Shown piece after piece: positions 16,940 to 24,356 of a DNA stretch of 64,000 bases. This DNA comes from Sphingopyxis lindanitolerans. Its GTDB lineage: Bacteria; Pseudomonadota; Alphaproteobacteria; Sphingomonadales; Sphingomonadaceae. Position numbers and translations under genes: made by a program. The stretch spans positions 1,181,251 through 1,245,250 of the forward strand of contig NZ_CM009578.1 of NCBI RefSeq assembly GCF_002993885.1, written 5' to 3'. The first letter of the stretch is position 1. Each line of letters starts with the position of its first letter. Under the pieces are notes generated by a model that saw only the letters and a program-made list of their open reading frames with translations, was not told the origin of the DNA and ran no database searches.

Positions 16940-18040
16940 ATGAACGACAGCGTCACCGACGCCCGCACCGCCCCCGTCGCGGTGTGGCGCGTGCTCGAAA
17001 ATATGTCGAAGGAGGAACGCATCGCCTGGCGCGTCGCGCCGATCGACAACGCCCCTTCGGCCGCCGATCGCAACCTCAACACCGGCTTTCCCTTTGGCTG
17101 GTATCCGGTGCTGTTGTCGGACGAACTCGCGGTCGGCGAGGTCAAGCCGCTGCGTTATTTTTCCACCGAGCTTGCGATCTGGCGCGGCGAGGACGGCGCC
17201 GTGCGGATGGTCGATGCCTATTGCCGCCACCTCGGCGCGCATATGGGCTATGGCGGCAAGGTCAGCGGCAATTTGCTCGAATGTCCGTTCCACAGCTGGC
17301 GCTATGACGGTGAGGAAGGCGTGGTGAAGGAGATCCCTTACGCCCGTGCCATCCCGCCGCAGGTCAAGCGCAAATGCACCCGCACCTGGCACATCCGCGA
17401 AGCCAATCGCATGATCTGGATGTGGTATCACCCGCAGGACGCGGCGCCGCTGTTCGATGTCGTCGACATCCCCGAGGCAACCGATCCCGCGTGGAGCGAC
17501 TTTCAGGTCTATGAATGGGCGGTCTTTGGCAGCATTCAGAACATGGCCGAAAACGGCGTCGACTTCGCCCATTTCAAATTCATCCATGGCACCGCCGACC
17601 TGCCGAGCGGCGAATTGCACTGGGGCGAGGGTTATGACCGCCACAGCGTCCTCAAGACCCGGATGGGCACCCCGCGCGGCGTCATCGACGGCCAGATCAC
17701 CACCACGTCACAGGGACCGGGGCAGAATTGGGTGCGCTTCACCGGCATCTGCGAAACGCTGCTGCTGGCGCTCATCACCCCGATCGAGCCCGATCGCCTG
17801 GCCGTGCGCTATCTTTACACCCAGCCCAAGGCGCAGGCCGACGGCCCCGCCGCCGGGGTGGCGCGCGCGATCATCGCCGATGTGAACAAGCAACTCGACC
17901 AGGACAAGGTGGTCTGGGACCGGATGCGCTACGAACCCAATCCGATCATCTGCGACGGCGACGGGCCGATCCCGCGCTTTCGCCAATTTTATTCGCGCTA
18001 TTACGCCAAGGACGCCGAAGCGGCGCCGGCGAACGGCTGA
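16940..18040 (+). CDS. Rieske non-heme iron oxygenase, KshA-like
   Basis: The 366-residue oxygenase has the Rieske [2Fe-2S] ligands Cys95-x-His97 (CRHLGAH) and Cys115-xx-His118 (CPFHSW), and the mononuclear iron site with Asp208, His211 and His216 (NGVDFAHFKFIH). The layout fits single-component-alpha oxygenases such as 3-ketosteroid 9alpha-hydroxylase KshA. No ferredoxin or ferredoxin reductase gene is present in the island, so electrons must come from elsewhere. It is co-operonic with the amidohydrolase and amidase genes. Confidence 0.92.
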   Translation: MNDSVTDARTAPVAVWRVLENMSKEERIAWRVAPIDNAPSAADRNLNTGFPFGWYPVLLSDELAVGEVKPLRYFSTELAIWRGEDGAVRMVDAYCRHLGAHMGYGGKVSGNLLECPFHSWRYDGEEGVVKEIPYARAIPPQVKRKCTRTWHIREANRMIWMWYHPQDAAPLFDVVDIPEATDPAWSDFQVYEWAVFGSIQNMAENGVDFAHFKFIHGTADLPSGELHWGEGYDRHSVLKTRMGTPRGVIDGQITTTSQGPGQNWVRFTGICETLLLALITPIEPDRLAVRYLYTQPKAQADGPAAGVARAIIADVNKQLDQDKVVWDRMRYEPNPIICDGDGPIPRFRQFYSRYYAKDAEAAPANG

Positions 18041-18069
18041 TCGATGCGCTGTCTGCGGGAGAGGCTGGA

Positions 18070-19632
18070 ATGACCGACAAGGATATCAAGGCAAGCGGCG
18101 GCGCGCGCGCGCCGGTCACGCGCCGCGACCTGATCGCGGGGGGCGCCTCTTTCGCTTCCCCCCTCGCCCTTCCCGCCATCGCCCGGACCAGAAAGACCGC
18201 CATGCCCAGCCCCGCCGATGACCTGCTCGACCGCCACGACGCCCTCGGCCTCGCCCGCCTGGTGCGCGACAAGGCGGTATCGCCCGGCGAGCTTTTGGAC
18301 CAAGCGATCGCGCGCGCCGAGGCGGGCGATGCGCGCTTCAATTTCATGGCGCAGAAACTCTATGATTTCGGGCGCAAGGCGATTGCCGACGGCTTGCCCG
18401 ACGGGCCGTTTCGCGGCGTGCCGTTGCTGCTGAAGGATCTGCACACCAATATCGCGGGCGAACGCACCGGCCAGGGTAGCCGCTTTTATGCTGATTATCG
18501 CCCCGACTTCACTTCGGAACTGGTGCGGCGCCACCAGGCGGCGGGCTTCGTCATCTTCGGCAAGACCACGACCCCCGAATTCGGCCTGACCGCGACGACC
18601 GAATCGCTCGCCTGCGGACAGACCCGCAATCCCTGGAATCCGGCGCGCATCGCGGGCGGGTCGAGCGGCGGCAGCGCGGCGGCGGTCGCCGCCGGGGTCG
18701 TGCCGATCGCGCACGCCTCCGACGGCGGCGGGTCGATCCGCATCCCCGCCTCCTGCTGCGGCCTGTTCGGGTTGAAGCCGAGCCGCGGCCGCGTCCCGAT
18801 GGGGCCCGCGCGCACCGAAGGCTGGGGCGGCCTGTCGACCCAGCACGCAATCAGCCGCAGCGTCCGCGATTCGGCCGCGATGCTCGACGCAACCCATGGC
18901 ATCGAGGTCGGCTCGCGCTATGGCGCGCCGACGCCCGAGGGCAGTTTCCTGTCGCAGGTCGGGCGCGACCCCGGCAAGCTGCGCGTCGCGCTGATGCTGC
19001 AAACCCCGGCGGGCACCCCCGTCGACCCCGAATGCGTCGCCGCCGCGCGCGCCGCGGCAAAGCTGCTCGAAAGCCTGGGCCATCATATCGAGGAAGCGGC
19101 GCCCAAGGTCGATGTCGCCGCGCTCGGCACCGCCAATTTCGCGGCGATCTCGACCGCACTCGCCGTCGATGTCGAGGATCGCGCCAAGCTGACCGGCATC
19201 GCCCCCTCACCCGATGTGCTCGAAAAGGTGACGCTGACCTTCCTCGAATATAGCAAGCAGTTCCGCGGCATCGACGTGGCGCGCGCGAACAATGTCTTTC
19301 AGGAAACGGCGATCGCGATCGCCCGGTTCATGGTCGATTTCGACATCATCCTGTCGCCGACGGTCGCGGCGCCGCCGATCGAATTGGGCCGGCTCGGCCT
19401 GATGCCCGACGATTTCGCCACCTGGGGCCGCGACATTGCCGCGTTCACGCCGTGGACCGGCCTGTCGAACGCGACCGGTCAGCCCAGCATGTCGCTGCCG
19501 CTTGCCATGTCGAAGGACGGGCTGCCGATCGGCGTGATGATGACGGGGCGCTATGGCGACGAAGCGACCTTGCTGCGCCTCGCGGGCCAGGTCGAACGCG
19601 CCGCGCCCTGGTTCGACCGGCGCCCGGCCTGA
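18070..19632 (+). CDS. Tat-exported amidase-signature enzyme
   Basis: The 520-residue product carries a twin-arginine signal (VTRRDLIAGGASFASPLALP, about residues 16-35), which predicts periplasmic location. The amidase-signature triad is complete: Lys122 (LLLKDL), cis-Ser198 (GGSSGGS) and nucleophile Ser222 (DGGGSIRIPAS). Overall it resembles 6-aminohexanoate-cyclic-dimer-hydrolase-type amidases. In this operon it could remove an amide-linked side group before uptake. The start ATG follows GAGGCTGGA. Confidence 0.9.
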   Translation: MTDKDIKASGGARAPVTRRDLIAGGASFASPLALPAIARTRKTAMPSPADDLLDRHDALGLARLVRDKAVSPGELLDQAIARAEAGDARFNFMAQKLYDFGRKAIADGLPDGPFRGVPLLLKDLHTNIAGERTGQGSRFYADYRPDFTSELVRRHQAAGFVIFGKTTTPEFGLTATTESLACGQTRNPWNPARIAGGSSGGSAAAVAAGVVPIAHASDGGGSIRIPASCCGLFGLKPSRGRVPMGPARTEGWGGLSTQHAISRSVRDSAAMLDATHGIEVGSRYGAPTPEGSFLSQVGRDPGKLRVALMLQTPAGTPVDPECVAAARAAAKLLESLGHHIEEAAPKVDVAALGTANFAAISTALAVDVEDRAKLTGIAPSPDVLEKVTLTFLEYSKQFRGIDVARANNVFQETAIAIARFMVDFDIILSPTVAAPPIELGRLGLMPDDFATWGRDIAAFTPWTGLSNATGQPSMSLPLAMSKDGLPIGVMMTGRYGDEATLLRLAGQVERAAPWFDRRPA

Positions 19633-19690
19633 CCGCCGCCCGGCCGCTGAACCGGCCGATCCGATCGATGACGAAAGAAAGAGGCAGATG

Positions 19691-20449
19691 ATGCGCGGAT
19701 TGAAGGACAAGGTGGCGATCGTCGCCGGCGGCGGACGCGGGATCGGCGCGGCGACGGCGATGCGGCTGGCCGATGAAGGCGCGATCGTCGTCATCGGCGA
19801 CATCAACGAACAATGGGCCGCCGACAGTGCGCAGGCGATCGTCGACAGGGGCGGCCGCGCGGTCGGCGTCCATCTCGACGGTACCAGCGCGGCCTCGCAG
19901 GCGGCGATCGTCGCGGCGGCGCAGGGCCGCTTCGGCGGCCTCGACATCTTCCATTCGAACCTCGCCGGCGGGACCGAAGGCGATGTCGATGCGCTGAACT
20001 GTCCCGAAGAGGTGTTCGATCGTTCGGTCGCGATCAATCTCAAAAGCCATTTCCTCGCGACGCAGGCGGCGCTTCCGGCGCTGATCGAACGCGGTGGCGG
20101 CGCGATGATCTATACCAGCAGCGGCGCGGCGTCGGGGGCTTCGCCGTGGCAGGTCGCCTATCCGATGACCAAGAACGGCATCCATGCGCTGGCACGCCAC
20201 GTCGCGAGCAAATGGGGCAAGGAGGGCGTGCGCGCCAATGTCATCTGCCCCGGCCTCATCATGACCGAAGCGGTGGCGCAGCATCTTTCGGACGATCAGG
20301 TGCGCGACATGCGCAGGCGCACCCCCTCGGCGCGGCTGGGCGAGCCGGGCGACATCGCCGCCGCGGTCGCCTTTCTGGCATCCGACGACGGCGCCTATGT
20401 CAACGGCCAGGTCTGGCACGTCAACGGCGGGACGCAGATGCGTGACTAG
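19691..20449 (+). CDS. SDR-family oxidoreductase
   Basis: The 252-residue SDR has the GGGRGIG cofactor motif and the YPMTK active site, with SSGAASG supplying the Ser. The usual NNAG is replaced by SNLAGG. Two ATGs are adjacent (19688 and 19691); I chose the second because AGAGG is then better spaced. It lies between the amidase and the transporter in the same operon and probably oxidises a hydroxyl intermediate. Confidence 0.88.
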   Translation: MRGLKDKVAIVAGGGRGIGAATAMRLADEGAIVVIGDINEQWAADSAQAIVDRGGRAVGVHLDGTSAASQAAIVAAAQGRFGGLDIFHSNLAGGTEGDVDALNCPEEVFDRSVAINLKSHFLATQAALPALIERGGGAMIYTSSGAASGASPWQVAYPMTKNGIHALARHVASKWGKEGVRANVICPGLIMTEAVAQHLSDDQVRDMRRRTPSARLGEPGDIAAAVAFLASDDGAYVNGQVWHVNGGTQMRD

Positions 20450-20488
20450 GATCAGCGATCGGGCCGGACAGCGATTGGAGAGAATGAT

Positions 20489-21787
20489 TTGAACAATATG
20501 GCTGCAATCCCGGCGACCCCGACGCGCCGGTCGAACCCGTGGACGGTGTTGTTCGTCTTCCTCCTTATCTATATTTTCAACTATGCCGACCGCTATCTGA
20601 TTTCGGGGCTGGTCGATCCGATCAAGGCCGAATTCGGCGTCGGCGACCAGTTCATGGGCCTGCTGATGGGCCCGGCCTTCGCGGTCCTCTATACGACCGC
20701 GGGCATCCCGATCGCACGGTTTGCCGATCGCTCGTCGCGGATCGCGATCATCTGCGCCGGTTGCCTGATCTGGAGCCTGTTCACCGGCCTGTCGGGGCTC
20801 GCGACCTCGCCCTGGATGCTGGCGCTCGCGCGCGTCGGCGTCGGTATCGGCGAAGCGGCCTTCGTCGCGCCCGCCTATTCGATCCTGTCGGATTATTTCC
20901 GCCCCGAACGGCGCAGCTTCGCTTTCGCCATCCTGGGTCTCGCGGTCTATTTCGGACAGATCACCGGCTATACCGCGGGTCCGGCAATCGCCGAGGTTCA
21001 TAGCTGGCGCATGGCCTTCATCGCCATGGCGGTGCCGGGGGTCATCCTGTCCGCCGCCGCCTGGTTCCTCGTCCGCGAACCCGAACGCCGCCACGCCGCG
21101 ACGACCGCCGCGCAGATGGCGTTGGCGCCGCTGGTCCACAAGCTGGCGCGCGCGCGCGCCTTTACCCTCATGATGATCGGCATGGGCCTTGGCACCTTGT
21201 CGGGGGTCGGTTTCGGATTCTGGGGGCCGACGCTGTTCAGTCGCCTTTATGACCTGCCGCTGGCGAGCGCGAGTTCCACCTTCGGGCTCTATTTCGGCGG
21301 TGCGGGCCTGTCGGGCATGCTCTTGTTCGGTGTCGTCGCCGACCGGGCGGCGAAACGCGGCCTCGAATGGCCGCTGCGCATGGCGGCGGGCGCGCTGTTC
21401 GCGGCATCGGTGTCGATCCTGCTCGTGACCTGGAGCGATCACATCGCGATGGCGAAACTGTTCGCGATCCCGGCGGGGCTGCTCGGCGGCGGCTGGTCGA
21501 TCGGGATCATGGCCTCGCTGCAATATCTGCTCCCCGATCGCTTCCGCGCCACCGGCACGGCGCTGTTCATCATGGTCACGACCTTCCTGGGTTTCGTCCT
21601 CGGCCCGTGGCTGACCGGCGCGCTCAGCCAGATGTTCGGCGACGACGCGCTGTCGCTGCGCTTCGCGCTCAGCATCATCATCCCGACCGGCCTGATCGGC
21701 GCCGCATCGATGGGGTTAGCGGTGCGCCATCTCGAAGCCGATCGCGAACGATTGGCCGGGATCGCGGCGGACCCGGCCGCGCGCTGA
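20489..21787 (+). CDS. MFS transporter, spinster-like
   Basis: The 432-residue membrane protein has about 12 hydrophobic segments and the MFS start TVLFVFLLIYIFNYADRYLI. The loop 2-3 motif appears as FADRSSR, and GVGIGEAAFVAPAYSILSDY marks helix 4-5, a pattern common in spinster-like carriers of sphingolipids, steroids or aromatic acids. TTG at 20489 is preferred because GGAGAG sits 6-7 bases upstream; an ATG at 20498 is the alternative. It is probably the inner-membrane importer of the island substrate. Confidence 0.9.
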   Translation: MNNMAAIPATPTRRSNPWTVLFVFLLIYIFNYADRYLISGLVDPIKAEFGVGDQFMGLLMGPAFAVLYTTAGIPIARFADRSSRIAIICAGCLIWSLFTGLSGLATSPWMLALARVGVGIGEAAFVAPAYSILSDYFRPERRSFAFAILGLAVYFGQITGYTAGPAIAEVHSWRMAFIAMAVPGVILSAAAWFLVREPERRHAATTAAQMALAPLVHKLARARAFTLMMIGMGLGTLSGVGFGFWGPTLFSRLYDLPLASASSTFGLYFGGAGLSGMLLFGVVADRAAKRGLEWPLRMAAGALFAASVSILLVTWSDHIAMAKLFAIPAGLLGGGWSIGIMASLQYLLPDRFRATGTALFIMVTTFLGFVLGPWLTGALSQMFGDDALSLRFALSIIIPTGLIGAASMGLAVRHLEADRERLAGIAADPAAR

Positions 21788-21853
21788 AACACGGCACGGT
21801 CGCAACGAACCGACCCGACGTTTCGACCGGATGATGAAAGGCTGGACTGGCGT

Positions 21854-22354
21854 GTGAAAAAACATAGAAACGGCAGCATGAGAAACGGCTTTGAAATCGA
21901 CGATATAGATCGCGCGATCATCAGCGCGCTGCGGCAGAACGGCCGCGCGACCAATCAGCAGATCGCCGAAGGGCTCAGCCTGACGGCGGCGACGGTGTCG
22001 AGCCGCATCCGGCGGATGGAGGCGGCCAACAAGCTGCGCGTCGTCGCGGTCTCCGATTTTCGCGCGCACGGCTATAATGTGCTGCTCGAAGTCGCAATCG
22101 AAGTCGACAATCGGCCTGCCACCGATGTCGCGGAGGAACTGGCCGAGCTTCCCGAGGTTTTCGCGGCGCACCTGACCACGGGCCGGTACGACATCGACCT
22201 GCTCGTCGTCCTGCAATCGATCGACGAGCTTCCCGACCTGCTGATGAACAAGTTCGGCCGGATCAAGGGCATCCGCTCGATGATCCCCGCCATTGCCGTC
22301 GACGTCGTCAAATATCAATTCGACGTCGCCCCGATCGAAGCGCGAGAAGATTGA
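21854..22354 (+). CDS. Lrp/AsnC-family regulator (first of a tandem pair)
   Basis: The 166-residue product has the Lrp HTH (IDRAIISALRQNGRATNQQI, then TAATVSSRIRRME) and the C-terminal RAM domain with LTTGRYDIDLLVVLQ. The start used is GTG at 21854; an ATG at 21878 (MRNGFEIDD) is closer to family length. The stop overlaps the next regulator's ATG by one base. It ends the long catabolic operon, so it probably senses an island metabolite. Confidence 0.88.
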   Translation: MKKHRNGSMRNGFEIDDIDRAIISALRQNGRATNQQIAEGLSLTAATVSSRIRRMEAANKLRVVAVSDFRAHGYNVLLEVAIEVDNRPATDVAEELAELPEVFAAHLTTGRYDIDLLVVLQSIDELPDLLMNKFGRIKGIRSMIPAIAVDVVKYQFDVAPIEARED

Positions 22355-22842
22355 TGGCCGACACTCCAATCGACGACATGGATCGCCAGCTCATCGACAT
22401 GCTGTCGCGCGACGCGCGCATCTCGAACCGCAAGATCGCGCTCGCGCTCAACGTCACCGAGGGAACGGTGCGCGGCCGGATCAAGCGGTTGCAGCAGGAC
22501 GGGCTGTTGTCCTTCACCGCGATCACCAGCTTCGATCTCGGCACCGCCAACAAGCTGGCCTTCGTCGGCGTCCAGGCCGACATCGGCAGTCTGCGCCAGA
22601 TCGCCGACACGATTGCGACCATTCCCGAGGTGACGAGCGTGCTGATCACTATGGGGCGGTTCAACATCCTCGCCATCTGCCTGTTCGACGAACTCGCCGA
22701 TCTGCACGCGGTGGCGTCGGACCAGATACTGGCGCTCGCCGGCGTGCACCATGTCGAAACGTCGGTCGCGGTGAAGACGGTGAAATACAACAGCCGGATC
22801 GTTCGCATCACCGACCGGCAACAGCCGAATGGCGCCGATTAA
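22354..22842 (+). CDS. Lrp/AsnC-family regulator (second of a tandem pair)
   Basis: The 162-residue product has the HTH in MDRQLIDMLSRDARISNRKI and TEGTVRGRIKRLQ, then the RAM domain with ITMGRFNILAICLFD. It shares only the family pattern with its upstream neighbour, so the pair is not a recent duplication. The TGATG overlap predicts coupled translation and near-equal amounts, which would suit a hetero-oligomer. Its stop codon lies at the left edge of an inverted repeat carrying the island motif. Confidence 0.88.
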   Translation: MADTPIDDMDRQLIDMLSRDARISNRKIALALNVTEGTVRGRIKRLQQDGLLSFTAITSFDLGTANKLAFVGVQADIGSLRQIADTIATIPEVTSVLITMGRFNILAICLFDELADLHAVASDQILALAGVHHVETSVAVKTVKYNSRIVRITDRQQPNGAD

Positions 22843-22977
22843 TGCGTAGTCATTTATCGGTCAATCTACGCATTTCGATAGTATATAGGCTAAGATAGCC
22901 GATCATCTTGGCATTCATGGTTGCATAATCTACGACCTGTGATATTCTTGAACGAAGAATCGCAGGGAGAGACGGCA
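22841..22977 (+). promoter_or_regulatory. promoter region with perfect inverted TGCGTA/TACGCA repeat
   Basis: AATGCGTAG at 22841-22849 is repeated as CTACGCATT at 22866-22874, a perfect 9-bp inverted repeat with a 16-base spacer. The two half-site centres are about 25 bases apart, close to two or three helical turns depending on twist. A third partial copy (ATCTACGA) lies near 22928. An AGGGAGA ribosome binding site precedes the Rieske gene at 22978. This is the best-formed candidate operator in the island. Confidence 0.6.
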
Positions 22978-24054
22978 ATGGCGACCAGCAAGGACTATCG
23001 GCTCGGCGAATATGCCTATCCGCGCGGCTGGTTCATGGTCGGCCGGTCGGCCGACGCCACGACCAAACCCGAAGCGGTGCGCTATTTCGGCGAGGATCTG
23101 GTGCTCTATCGCGGCGAGAGCGGGCGCGTGTTCCTGATGGAGGCCTATTGCCCGCACATGGGAACCCACCTCGCGCTCAACACGACATCCTATGTCGTGG
23201 TCGATGGCACCCAGGTCGAGGGCGACAATATCCGCTGCCCCTATCACGCCTGGCGCTTCGGTCCTGACGGCCGCTGCAATGAAATCCCCTATTCGCCCGC
23301 GCCGCCACCCAAGAAGGCATGCCTCAAGAGCTGGCCGGTCACCGAACGCGCCGGATGCCTGTGGGTCTGGCACGACCCGGAGAGCGTGGCCGCCGACTAT
23401 CCCCTGCCCGACTTCGCGCAATGGGACGATCCGCAATGGATCAATTGGGACATCGAGTTCCTCGGCACGCTGAACAGCCATCCGCAGGAAATCGTCGACA
23501 ATATGGCCGACAAGGGTCATTTGGTCCCCGTCCACGGCAGTCAAGACATGGAATTGTTCGAAAATATCTTCGACGGCCATGTCTGCAAGCAGATATTGAA
23601 GGCGGGACACCGCACGCTCAACAGCGGCGACGAAGGCATGACCAACGACACCTGGTACACCGGCCCCGGCATCCTTCAGTCGGCGATGGTCGGCGACTAT
23701 CCGTCGCACATGCTGATCGCGCACACGCCGGTCGATGATGGCGTCGTCAAGGTCTGGTATGGCCTGTTCGTCAAGGCGCCGAACCCCGTTCCGACCGAAG
23801 AAGATGCCGCCATCGCCACCGCCTATTGCGACGCGGGCGTCAAGGCCTTTGCCCAGGATTTCGAAATCTGGGCGAACAAGCGCCCGTGCATCCACCCGAT
23901 GATGGTCCGCGGCGACGGCCCCTTCGACAAGGTGCGGATCTGGTACAAGCAGTTTTTCAACCCGCGTGCCGATGCGCATCAATATCAGGCGCGCGTCAAC
24001 GGCACCTATGTCGCGCGCGGCACGCTCCGCGACCCGTGGGGCGACGCGGCCTAG
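22978..24054 (+). CDS. Rieske non-heme iron oxygenase, KshA-like (second copy)
   Basis: The 358-residue product has Rieske ligands Cys58-x-His60 (CPHMGTH) and Cys87-xx-His90 (CPYHAW). The mononuclear iron site follows with Asp178, His181 and His186 (MADKGHLVPVH). It is only distantly similar to the oxygenase at 16940, so it probably attacks a different position or intermediate. The ATG follows AGGGAGA. It has its own promoter downstream of the inverted repeat and is followed by the TonB receptor. Confidence 0.92.
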   Translation: MATSKDYRLGEYAYPRGWFMVGRSADATTKPEAVRYFGEDLVLYRGESGRVFLMEAYCPHMGTHLALNTTSYVVVDGTQVEGDNIRCPYHAWRFGPDGRCNEIPYSPAPPPKKACLKSWPVTERAGCLWVWHDPESVAADYPLPDFAQWDDPQWINWDIEFLGTLNSHPQEIVDNMADKGHLVPVHGSQDMELFENIFDGHVCKQILKAGHRTLNSGDEGMTNDTWYTGPGILQSAMVGDYPSHMLIAHTPVDDGVVKVWYGLFVKAPNPVPTEEDAAIATAYCDAGVKAFAQDFEIWANKRPCIHPMMVRGDGPFDKVRIWYKQFFNPRADAHQYQARVNGTYVARGTLRDPWGDAA

Positions 24055-24356
24055 CCGAACGCGGACAGCCGGGCCGGTCGGCCCCGGCATCTGAACCATA
24101 TTGTCGGCCCGCCGCACCGCGATCCCCGCGCTTGCGGGTGGCCGCCCCTATCCCGCCAGCATAGCCGCCGCGCACCCTCGCACTCGTGCGCCCTCGATGG
24201 GCAATCGGCGGTGAAAATGCCTAAAATCGTTGTGATTATCGATATAAAGAGGCTGTATATCGCGATTTGCGTAATAGATATTGACATTTTATACGAATTT
24301 TGTCCAAATGCAGGCCAAGGCCAGCTCGCAGAGTTCGCCATCAAGGGAGGGATGAT
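24055..24356 (+). promoter_or_regulatory. 302-base gap: GC-rich hairpin then AT-rich promoter of the TonB receptor
   Basis: The left part holds an imperfect GC hairpin at about 24068-24088, a possible terminator without a T-tract; no feature was seen from 24090 to 24220. The right part is AT-rich, with TTTGCGTAATAG near 24266-24277 and TATACGAATTTTG after it, both island-type motifs. A perfect -35-like TTGACA is at 24281-24286, but the matching -10 position is poor. AAGGGAGGG at about 24343-24351 is a strong ribosome binding site for the receptor. Confidence 0.5.
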
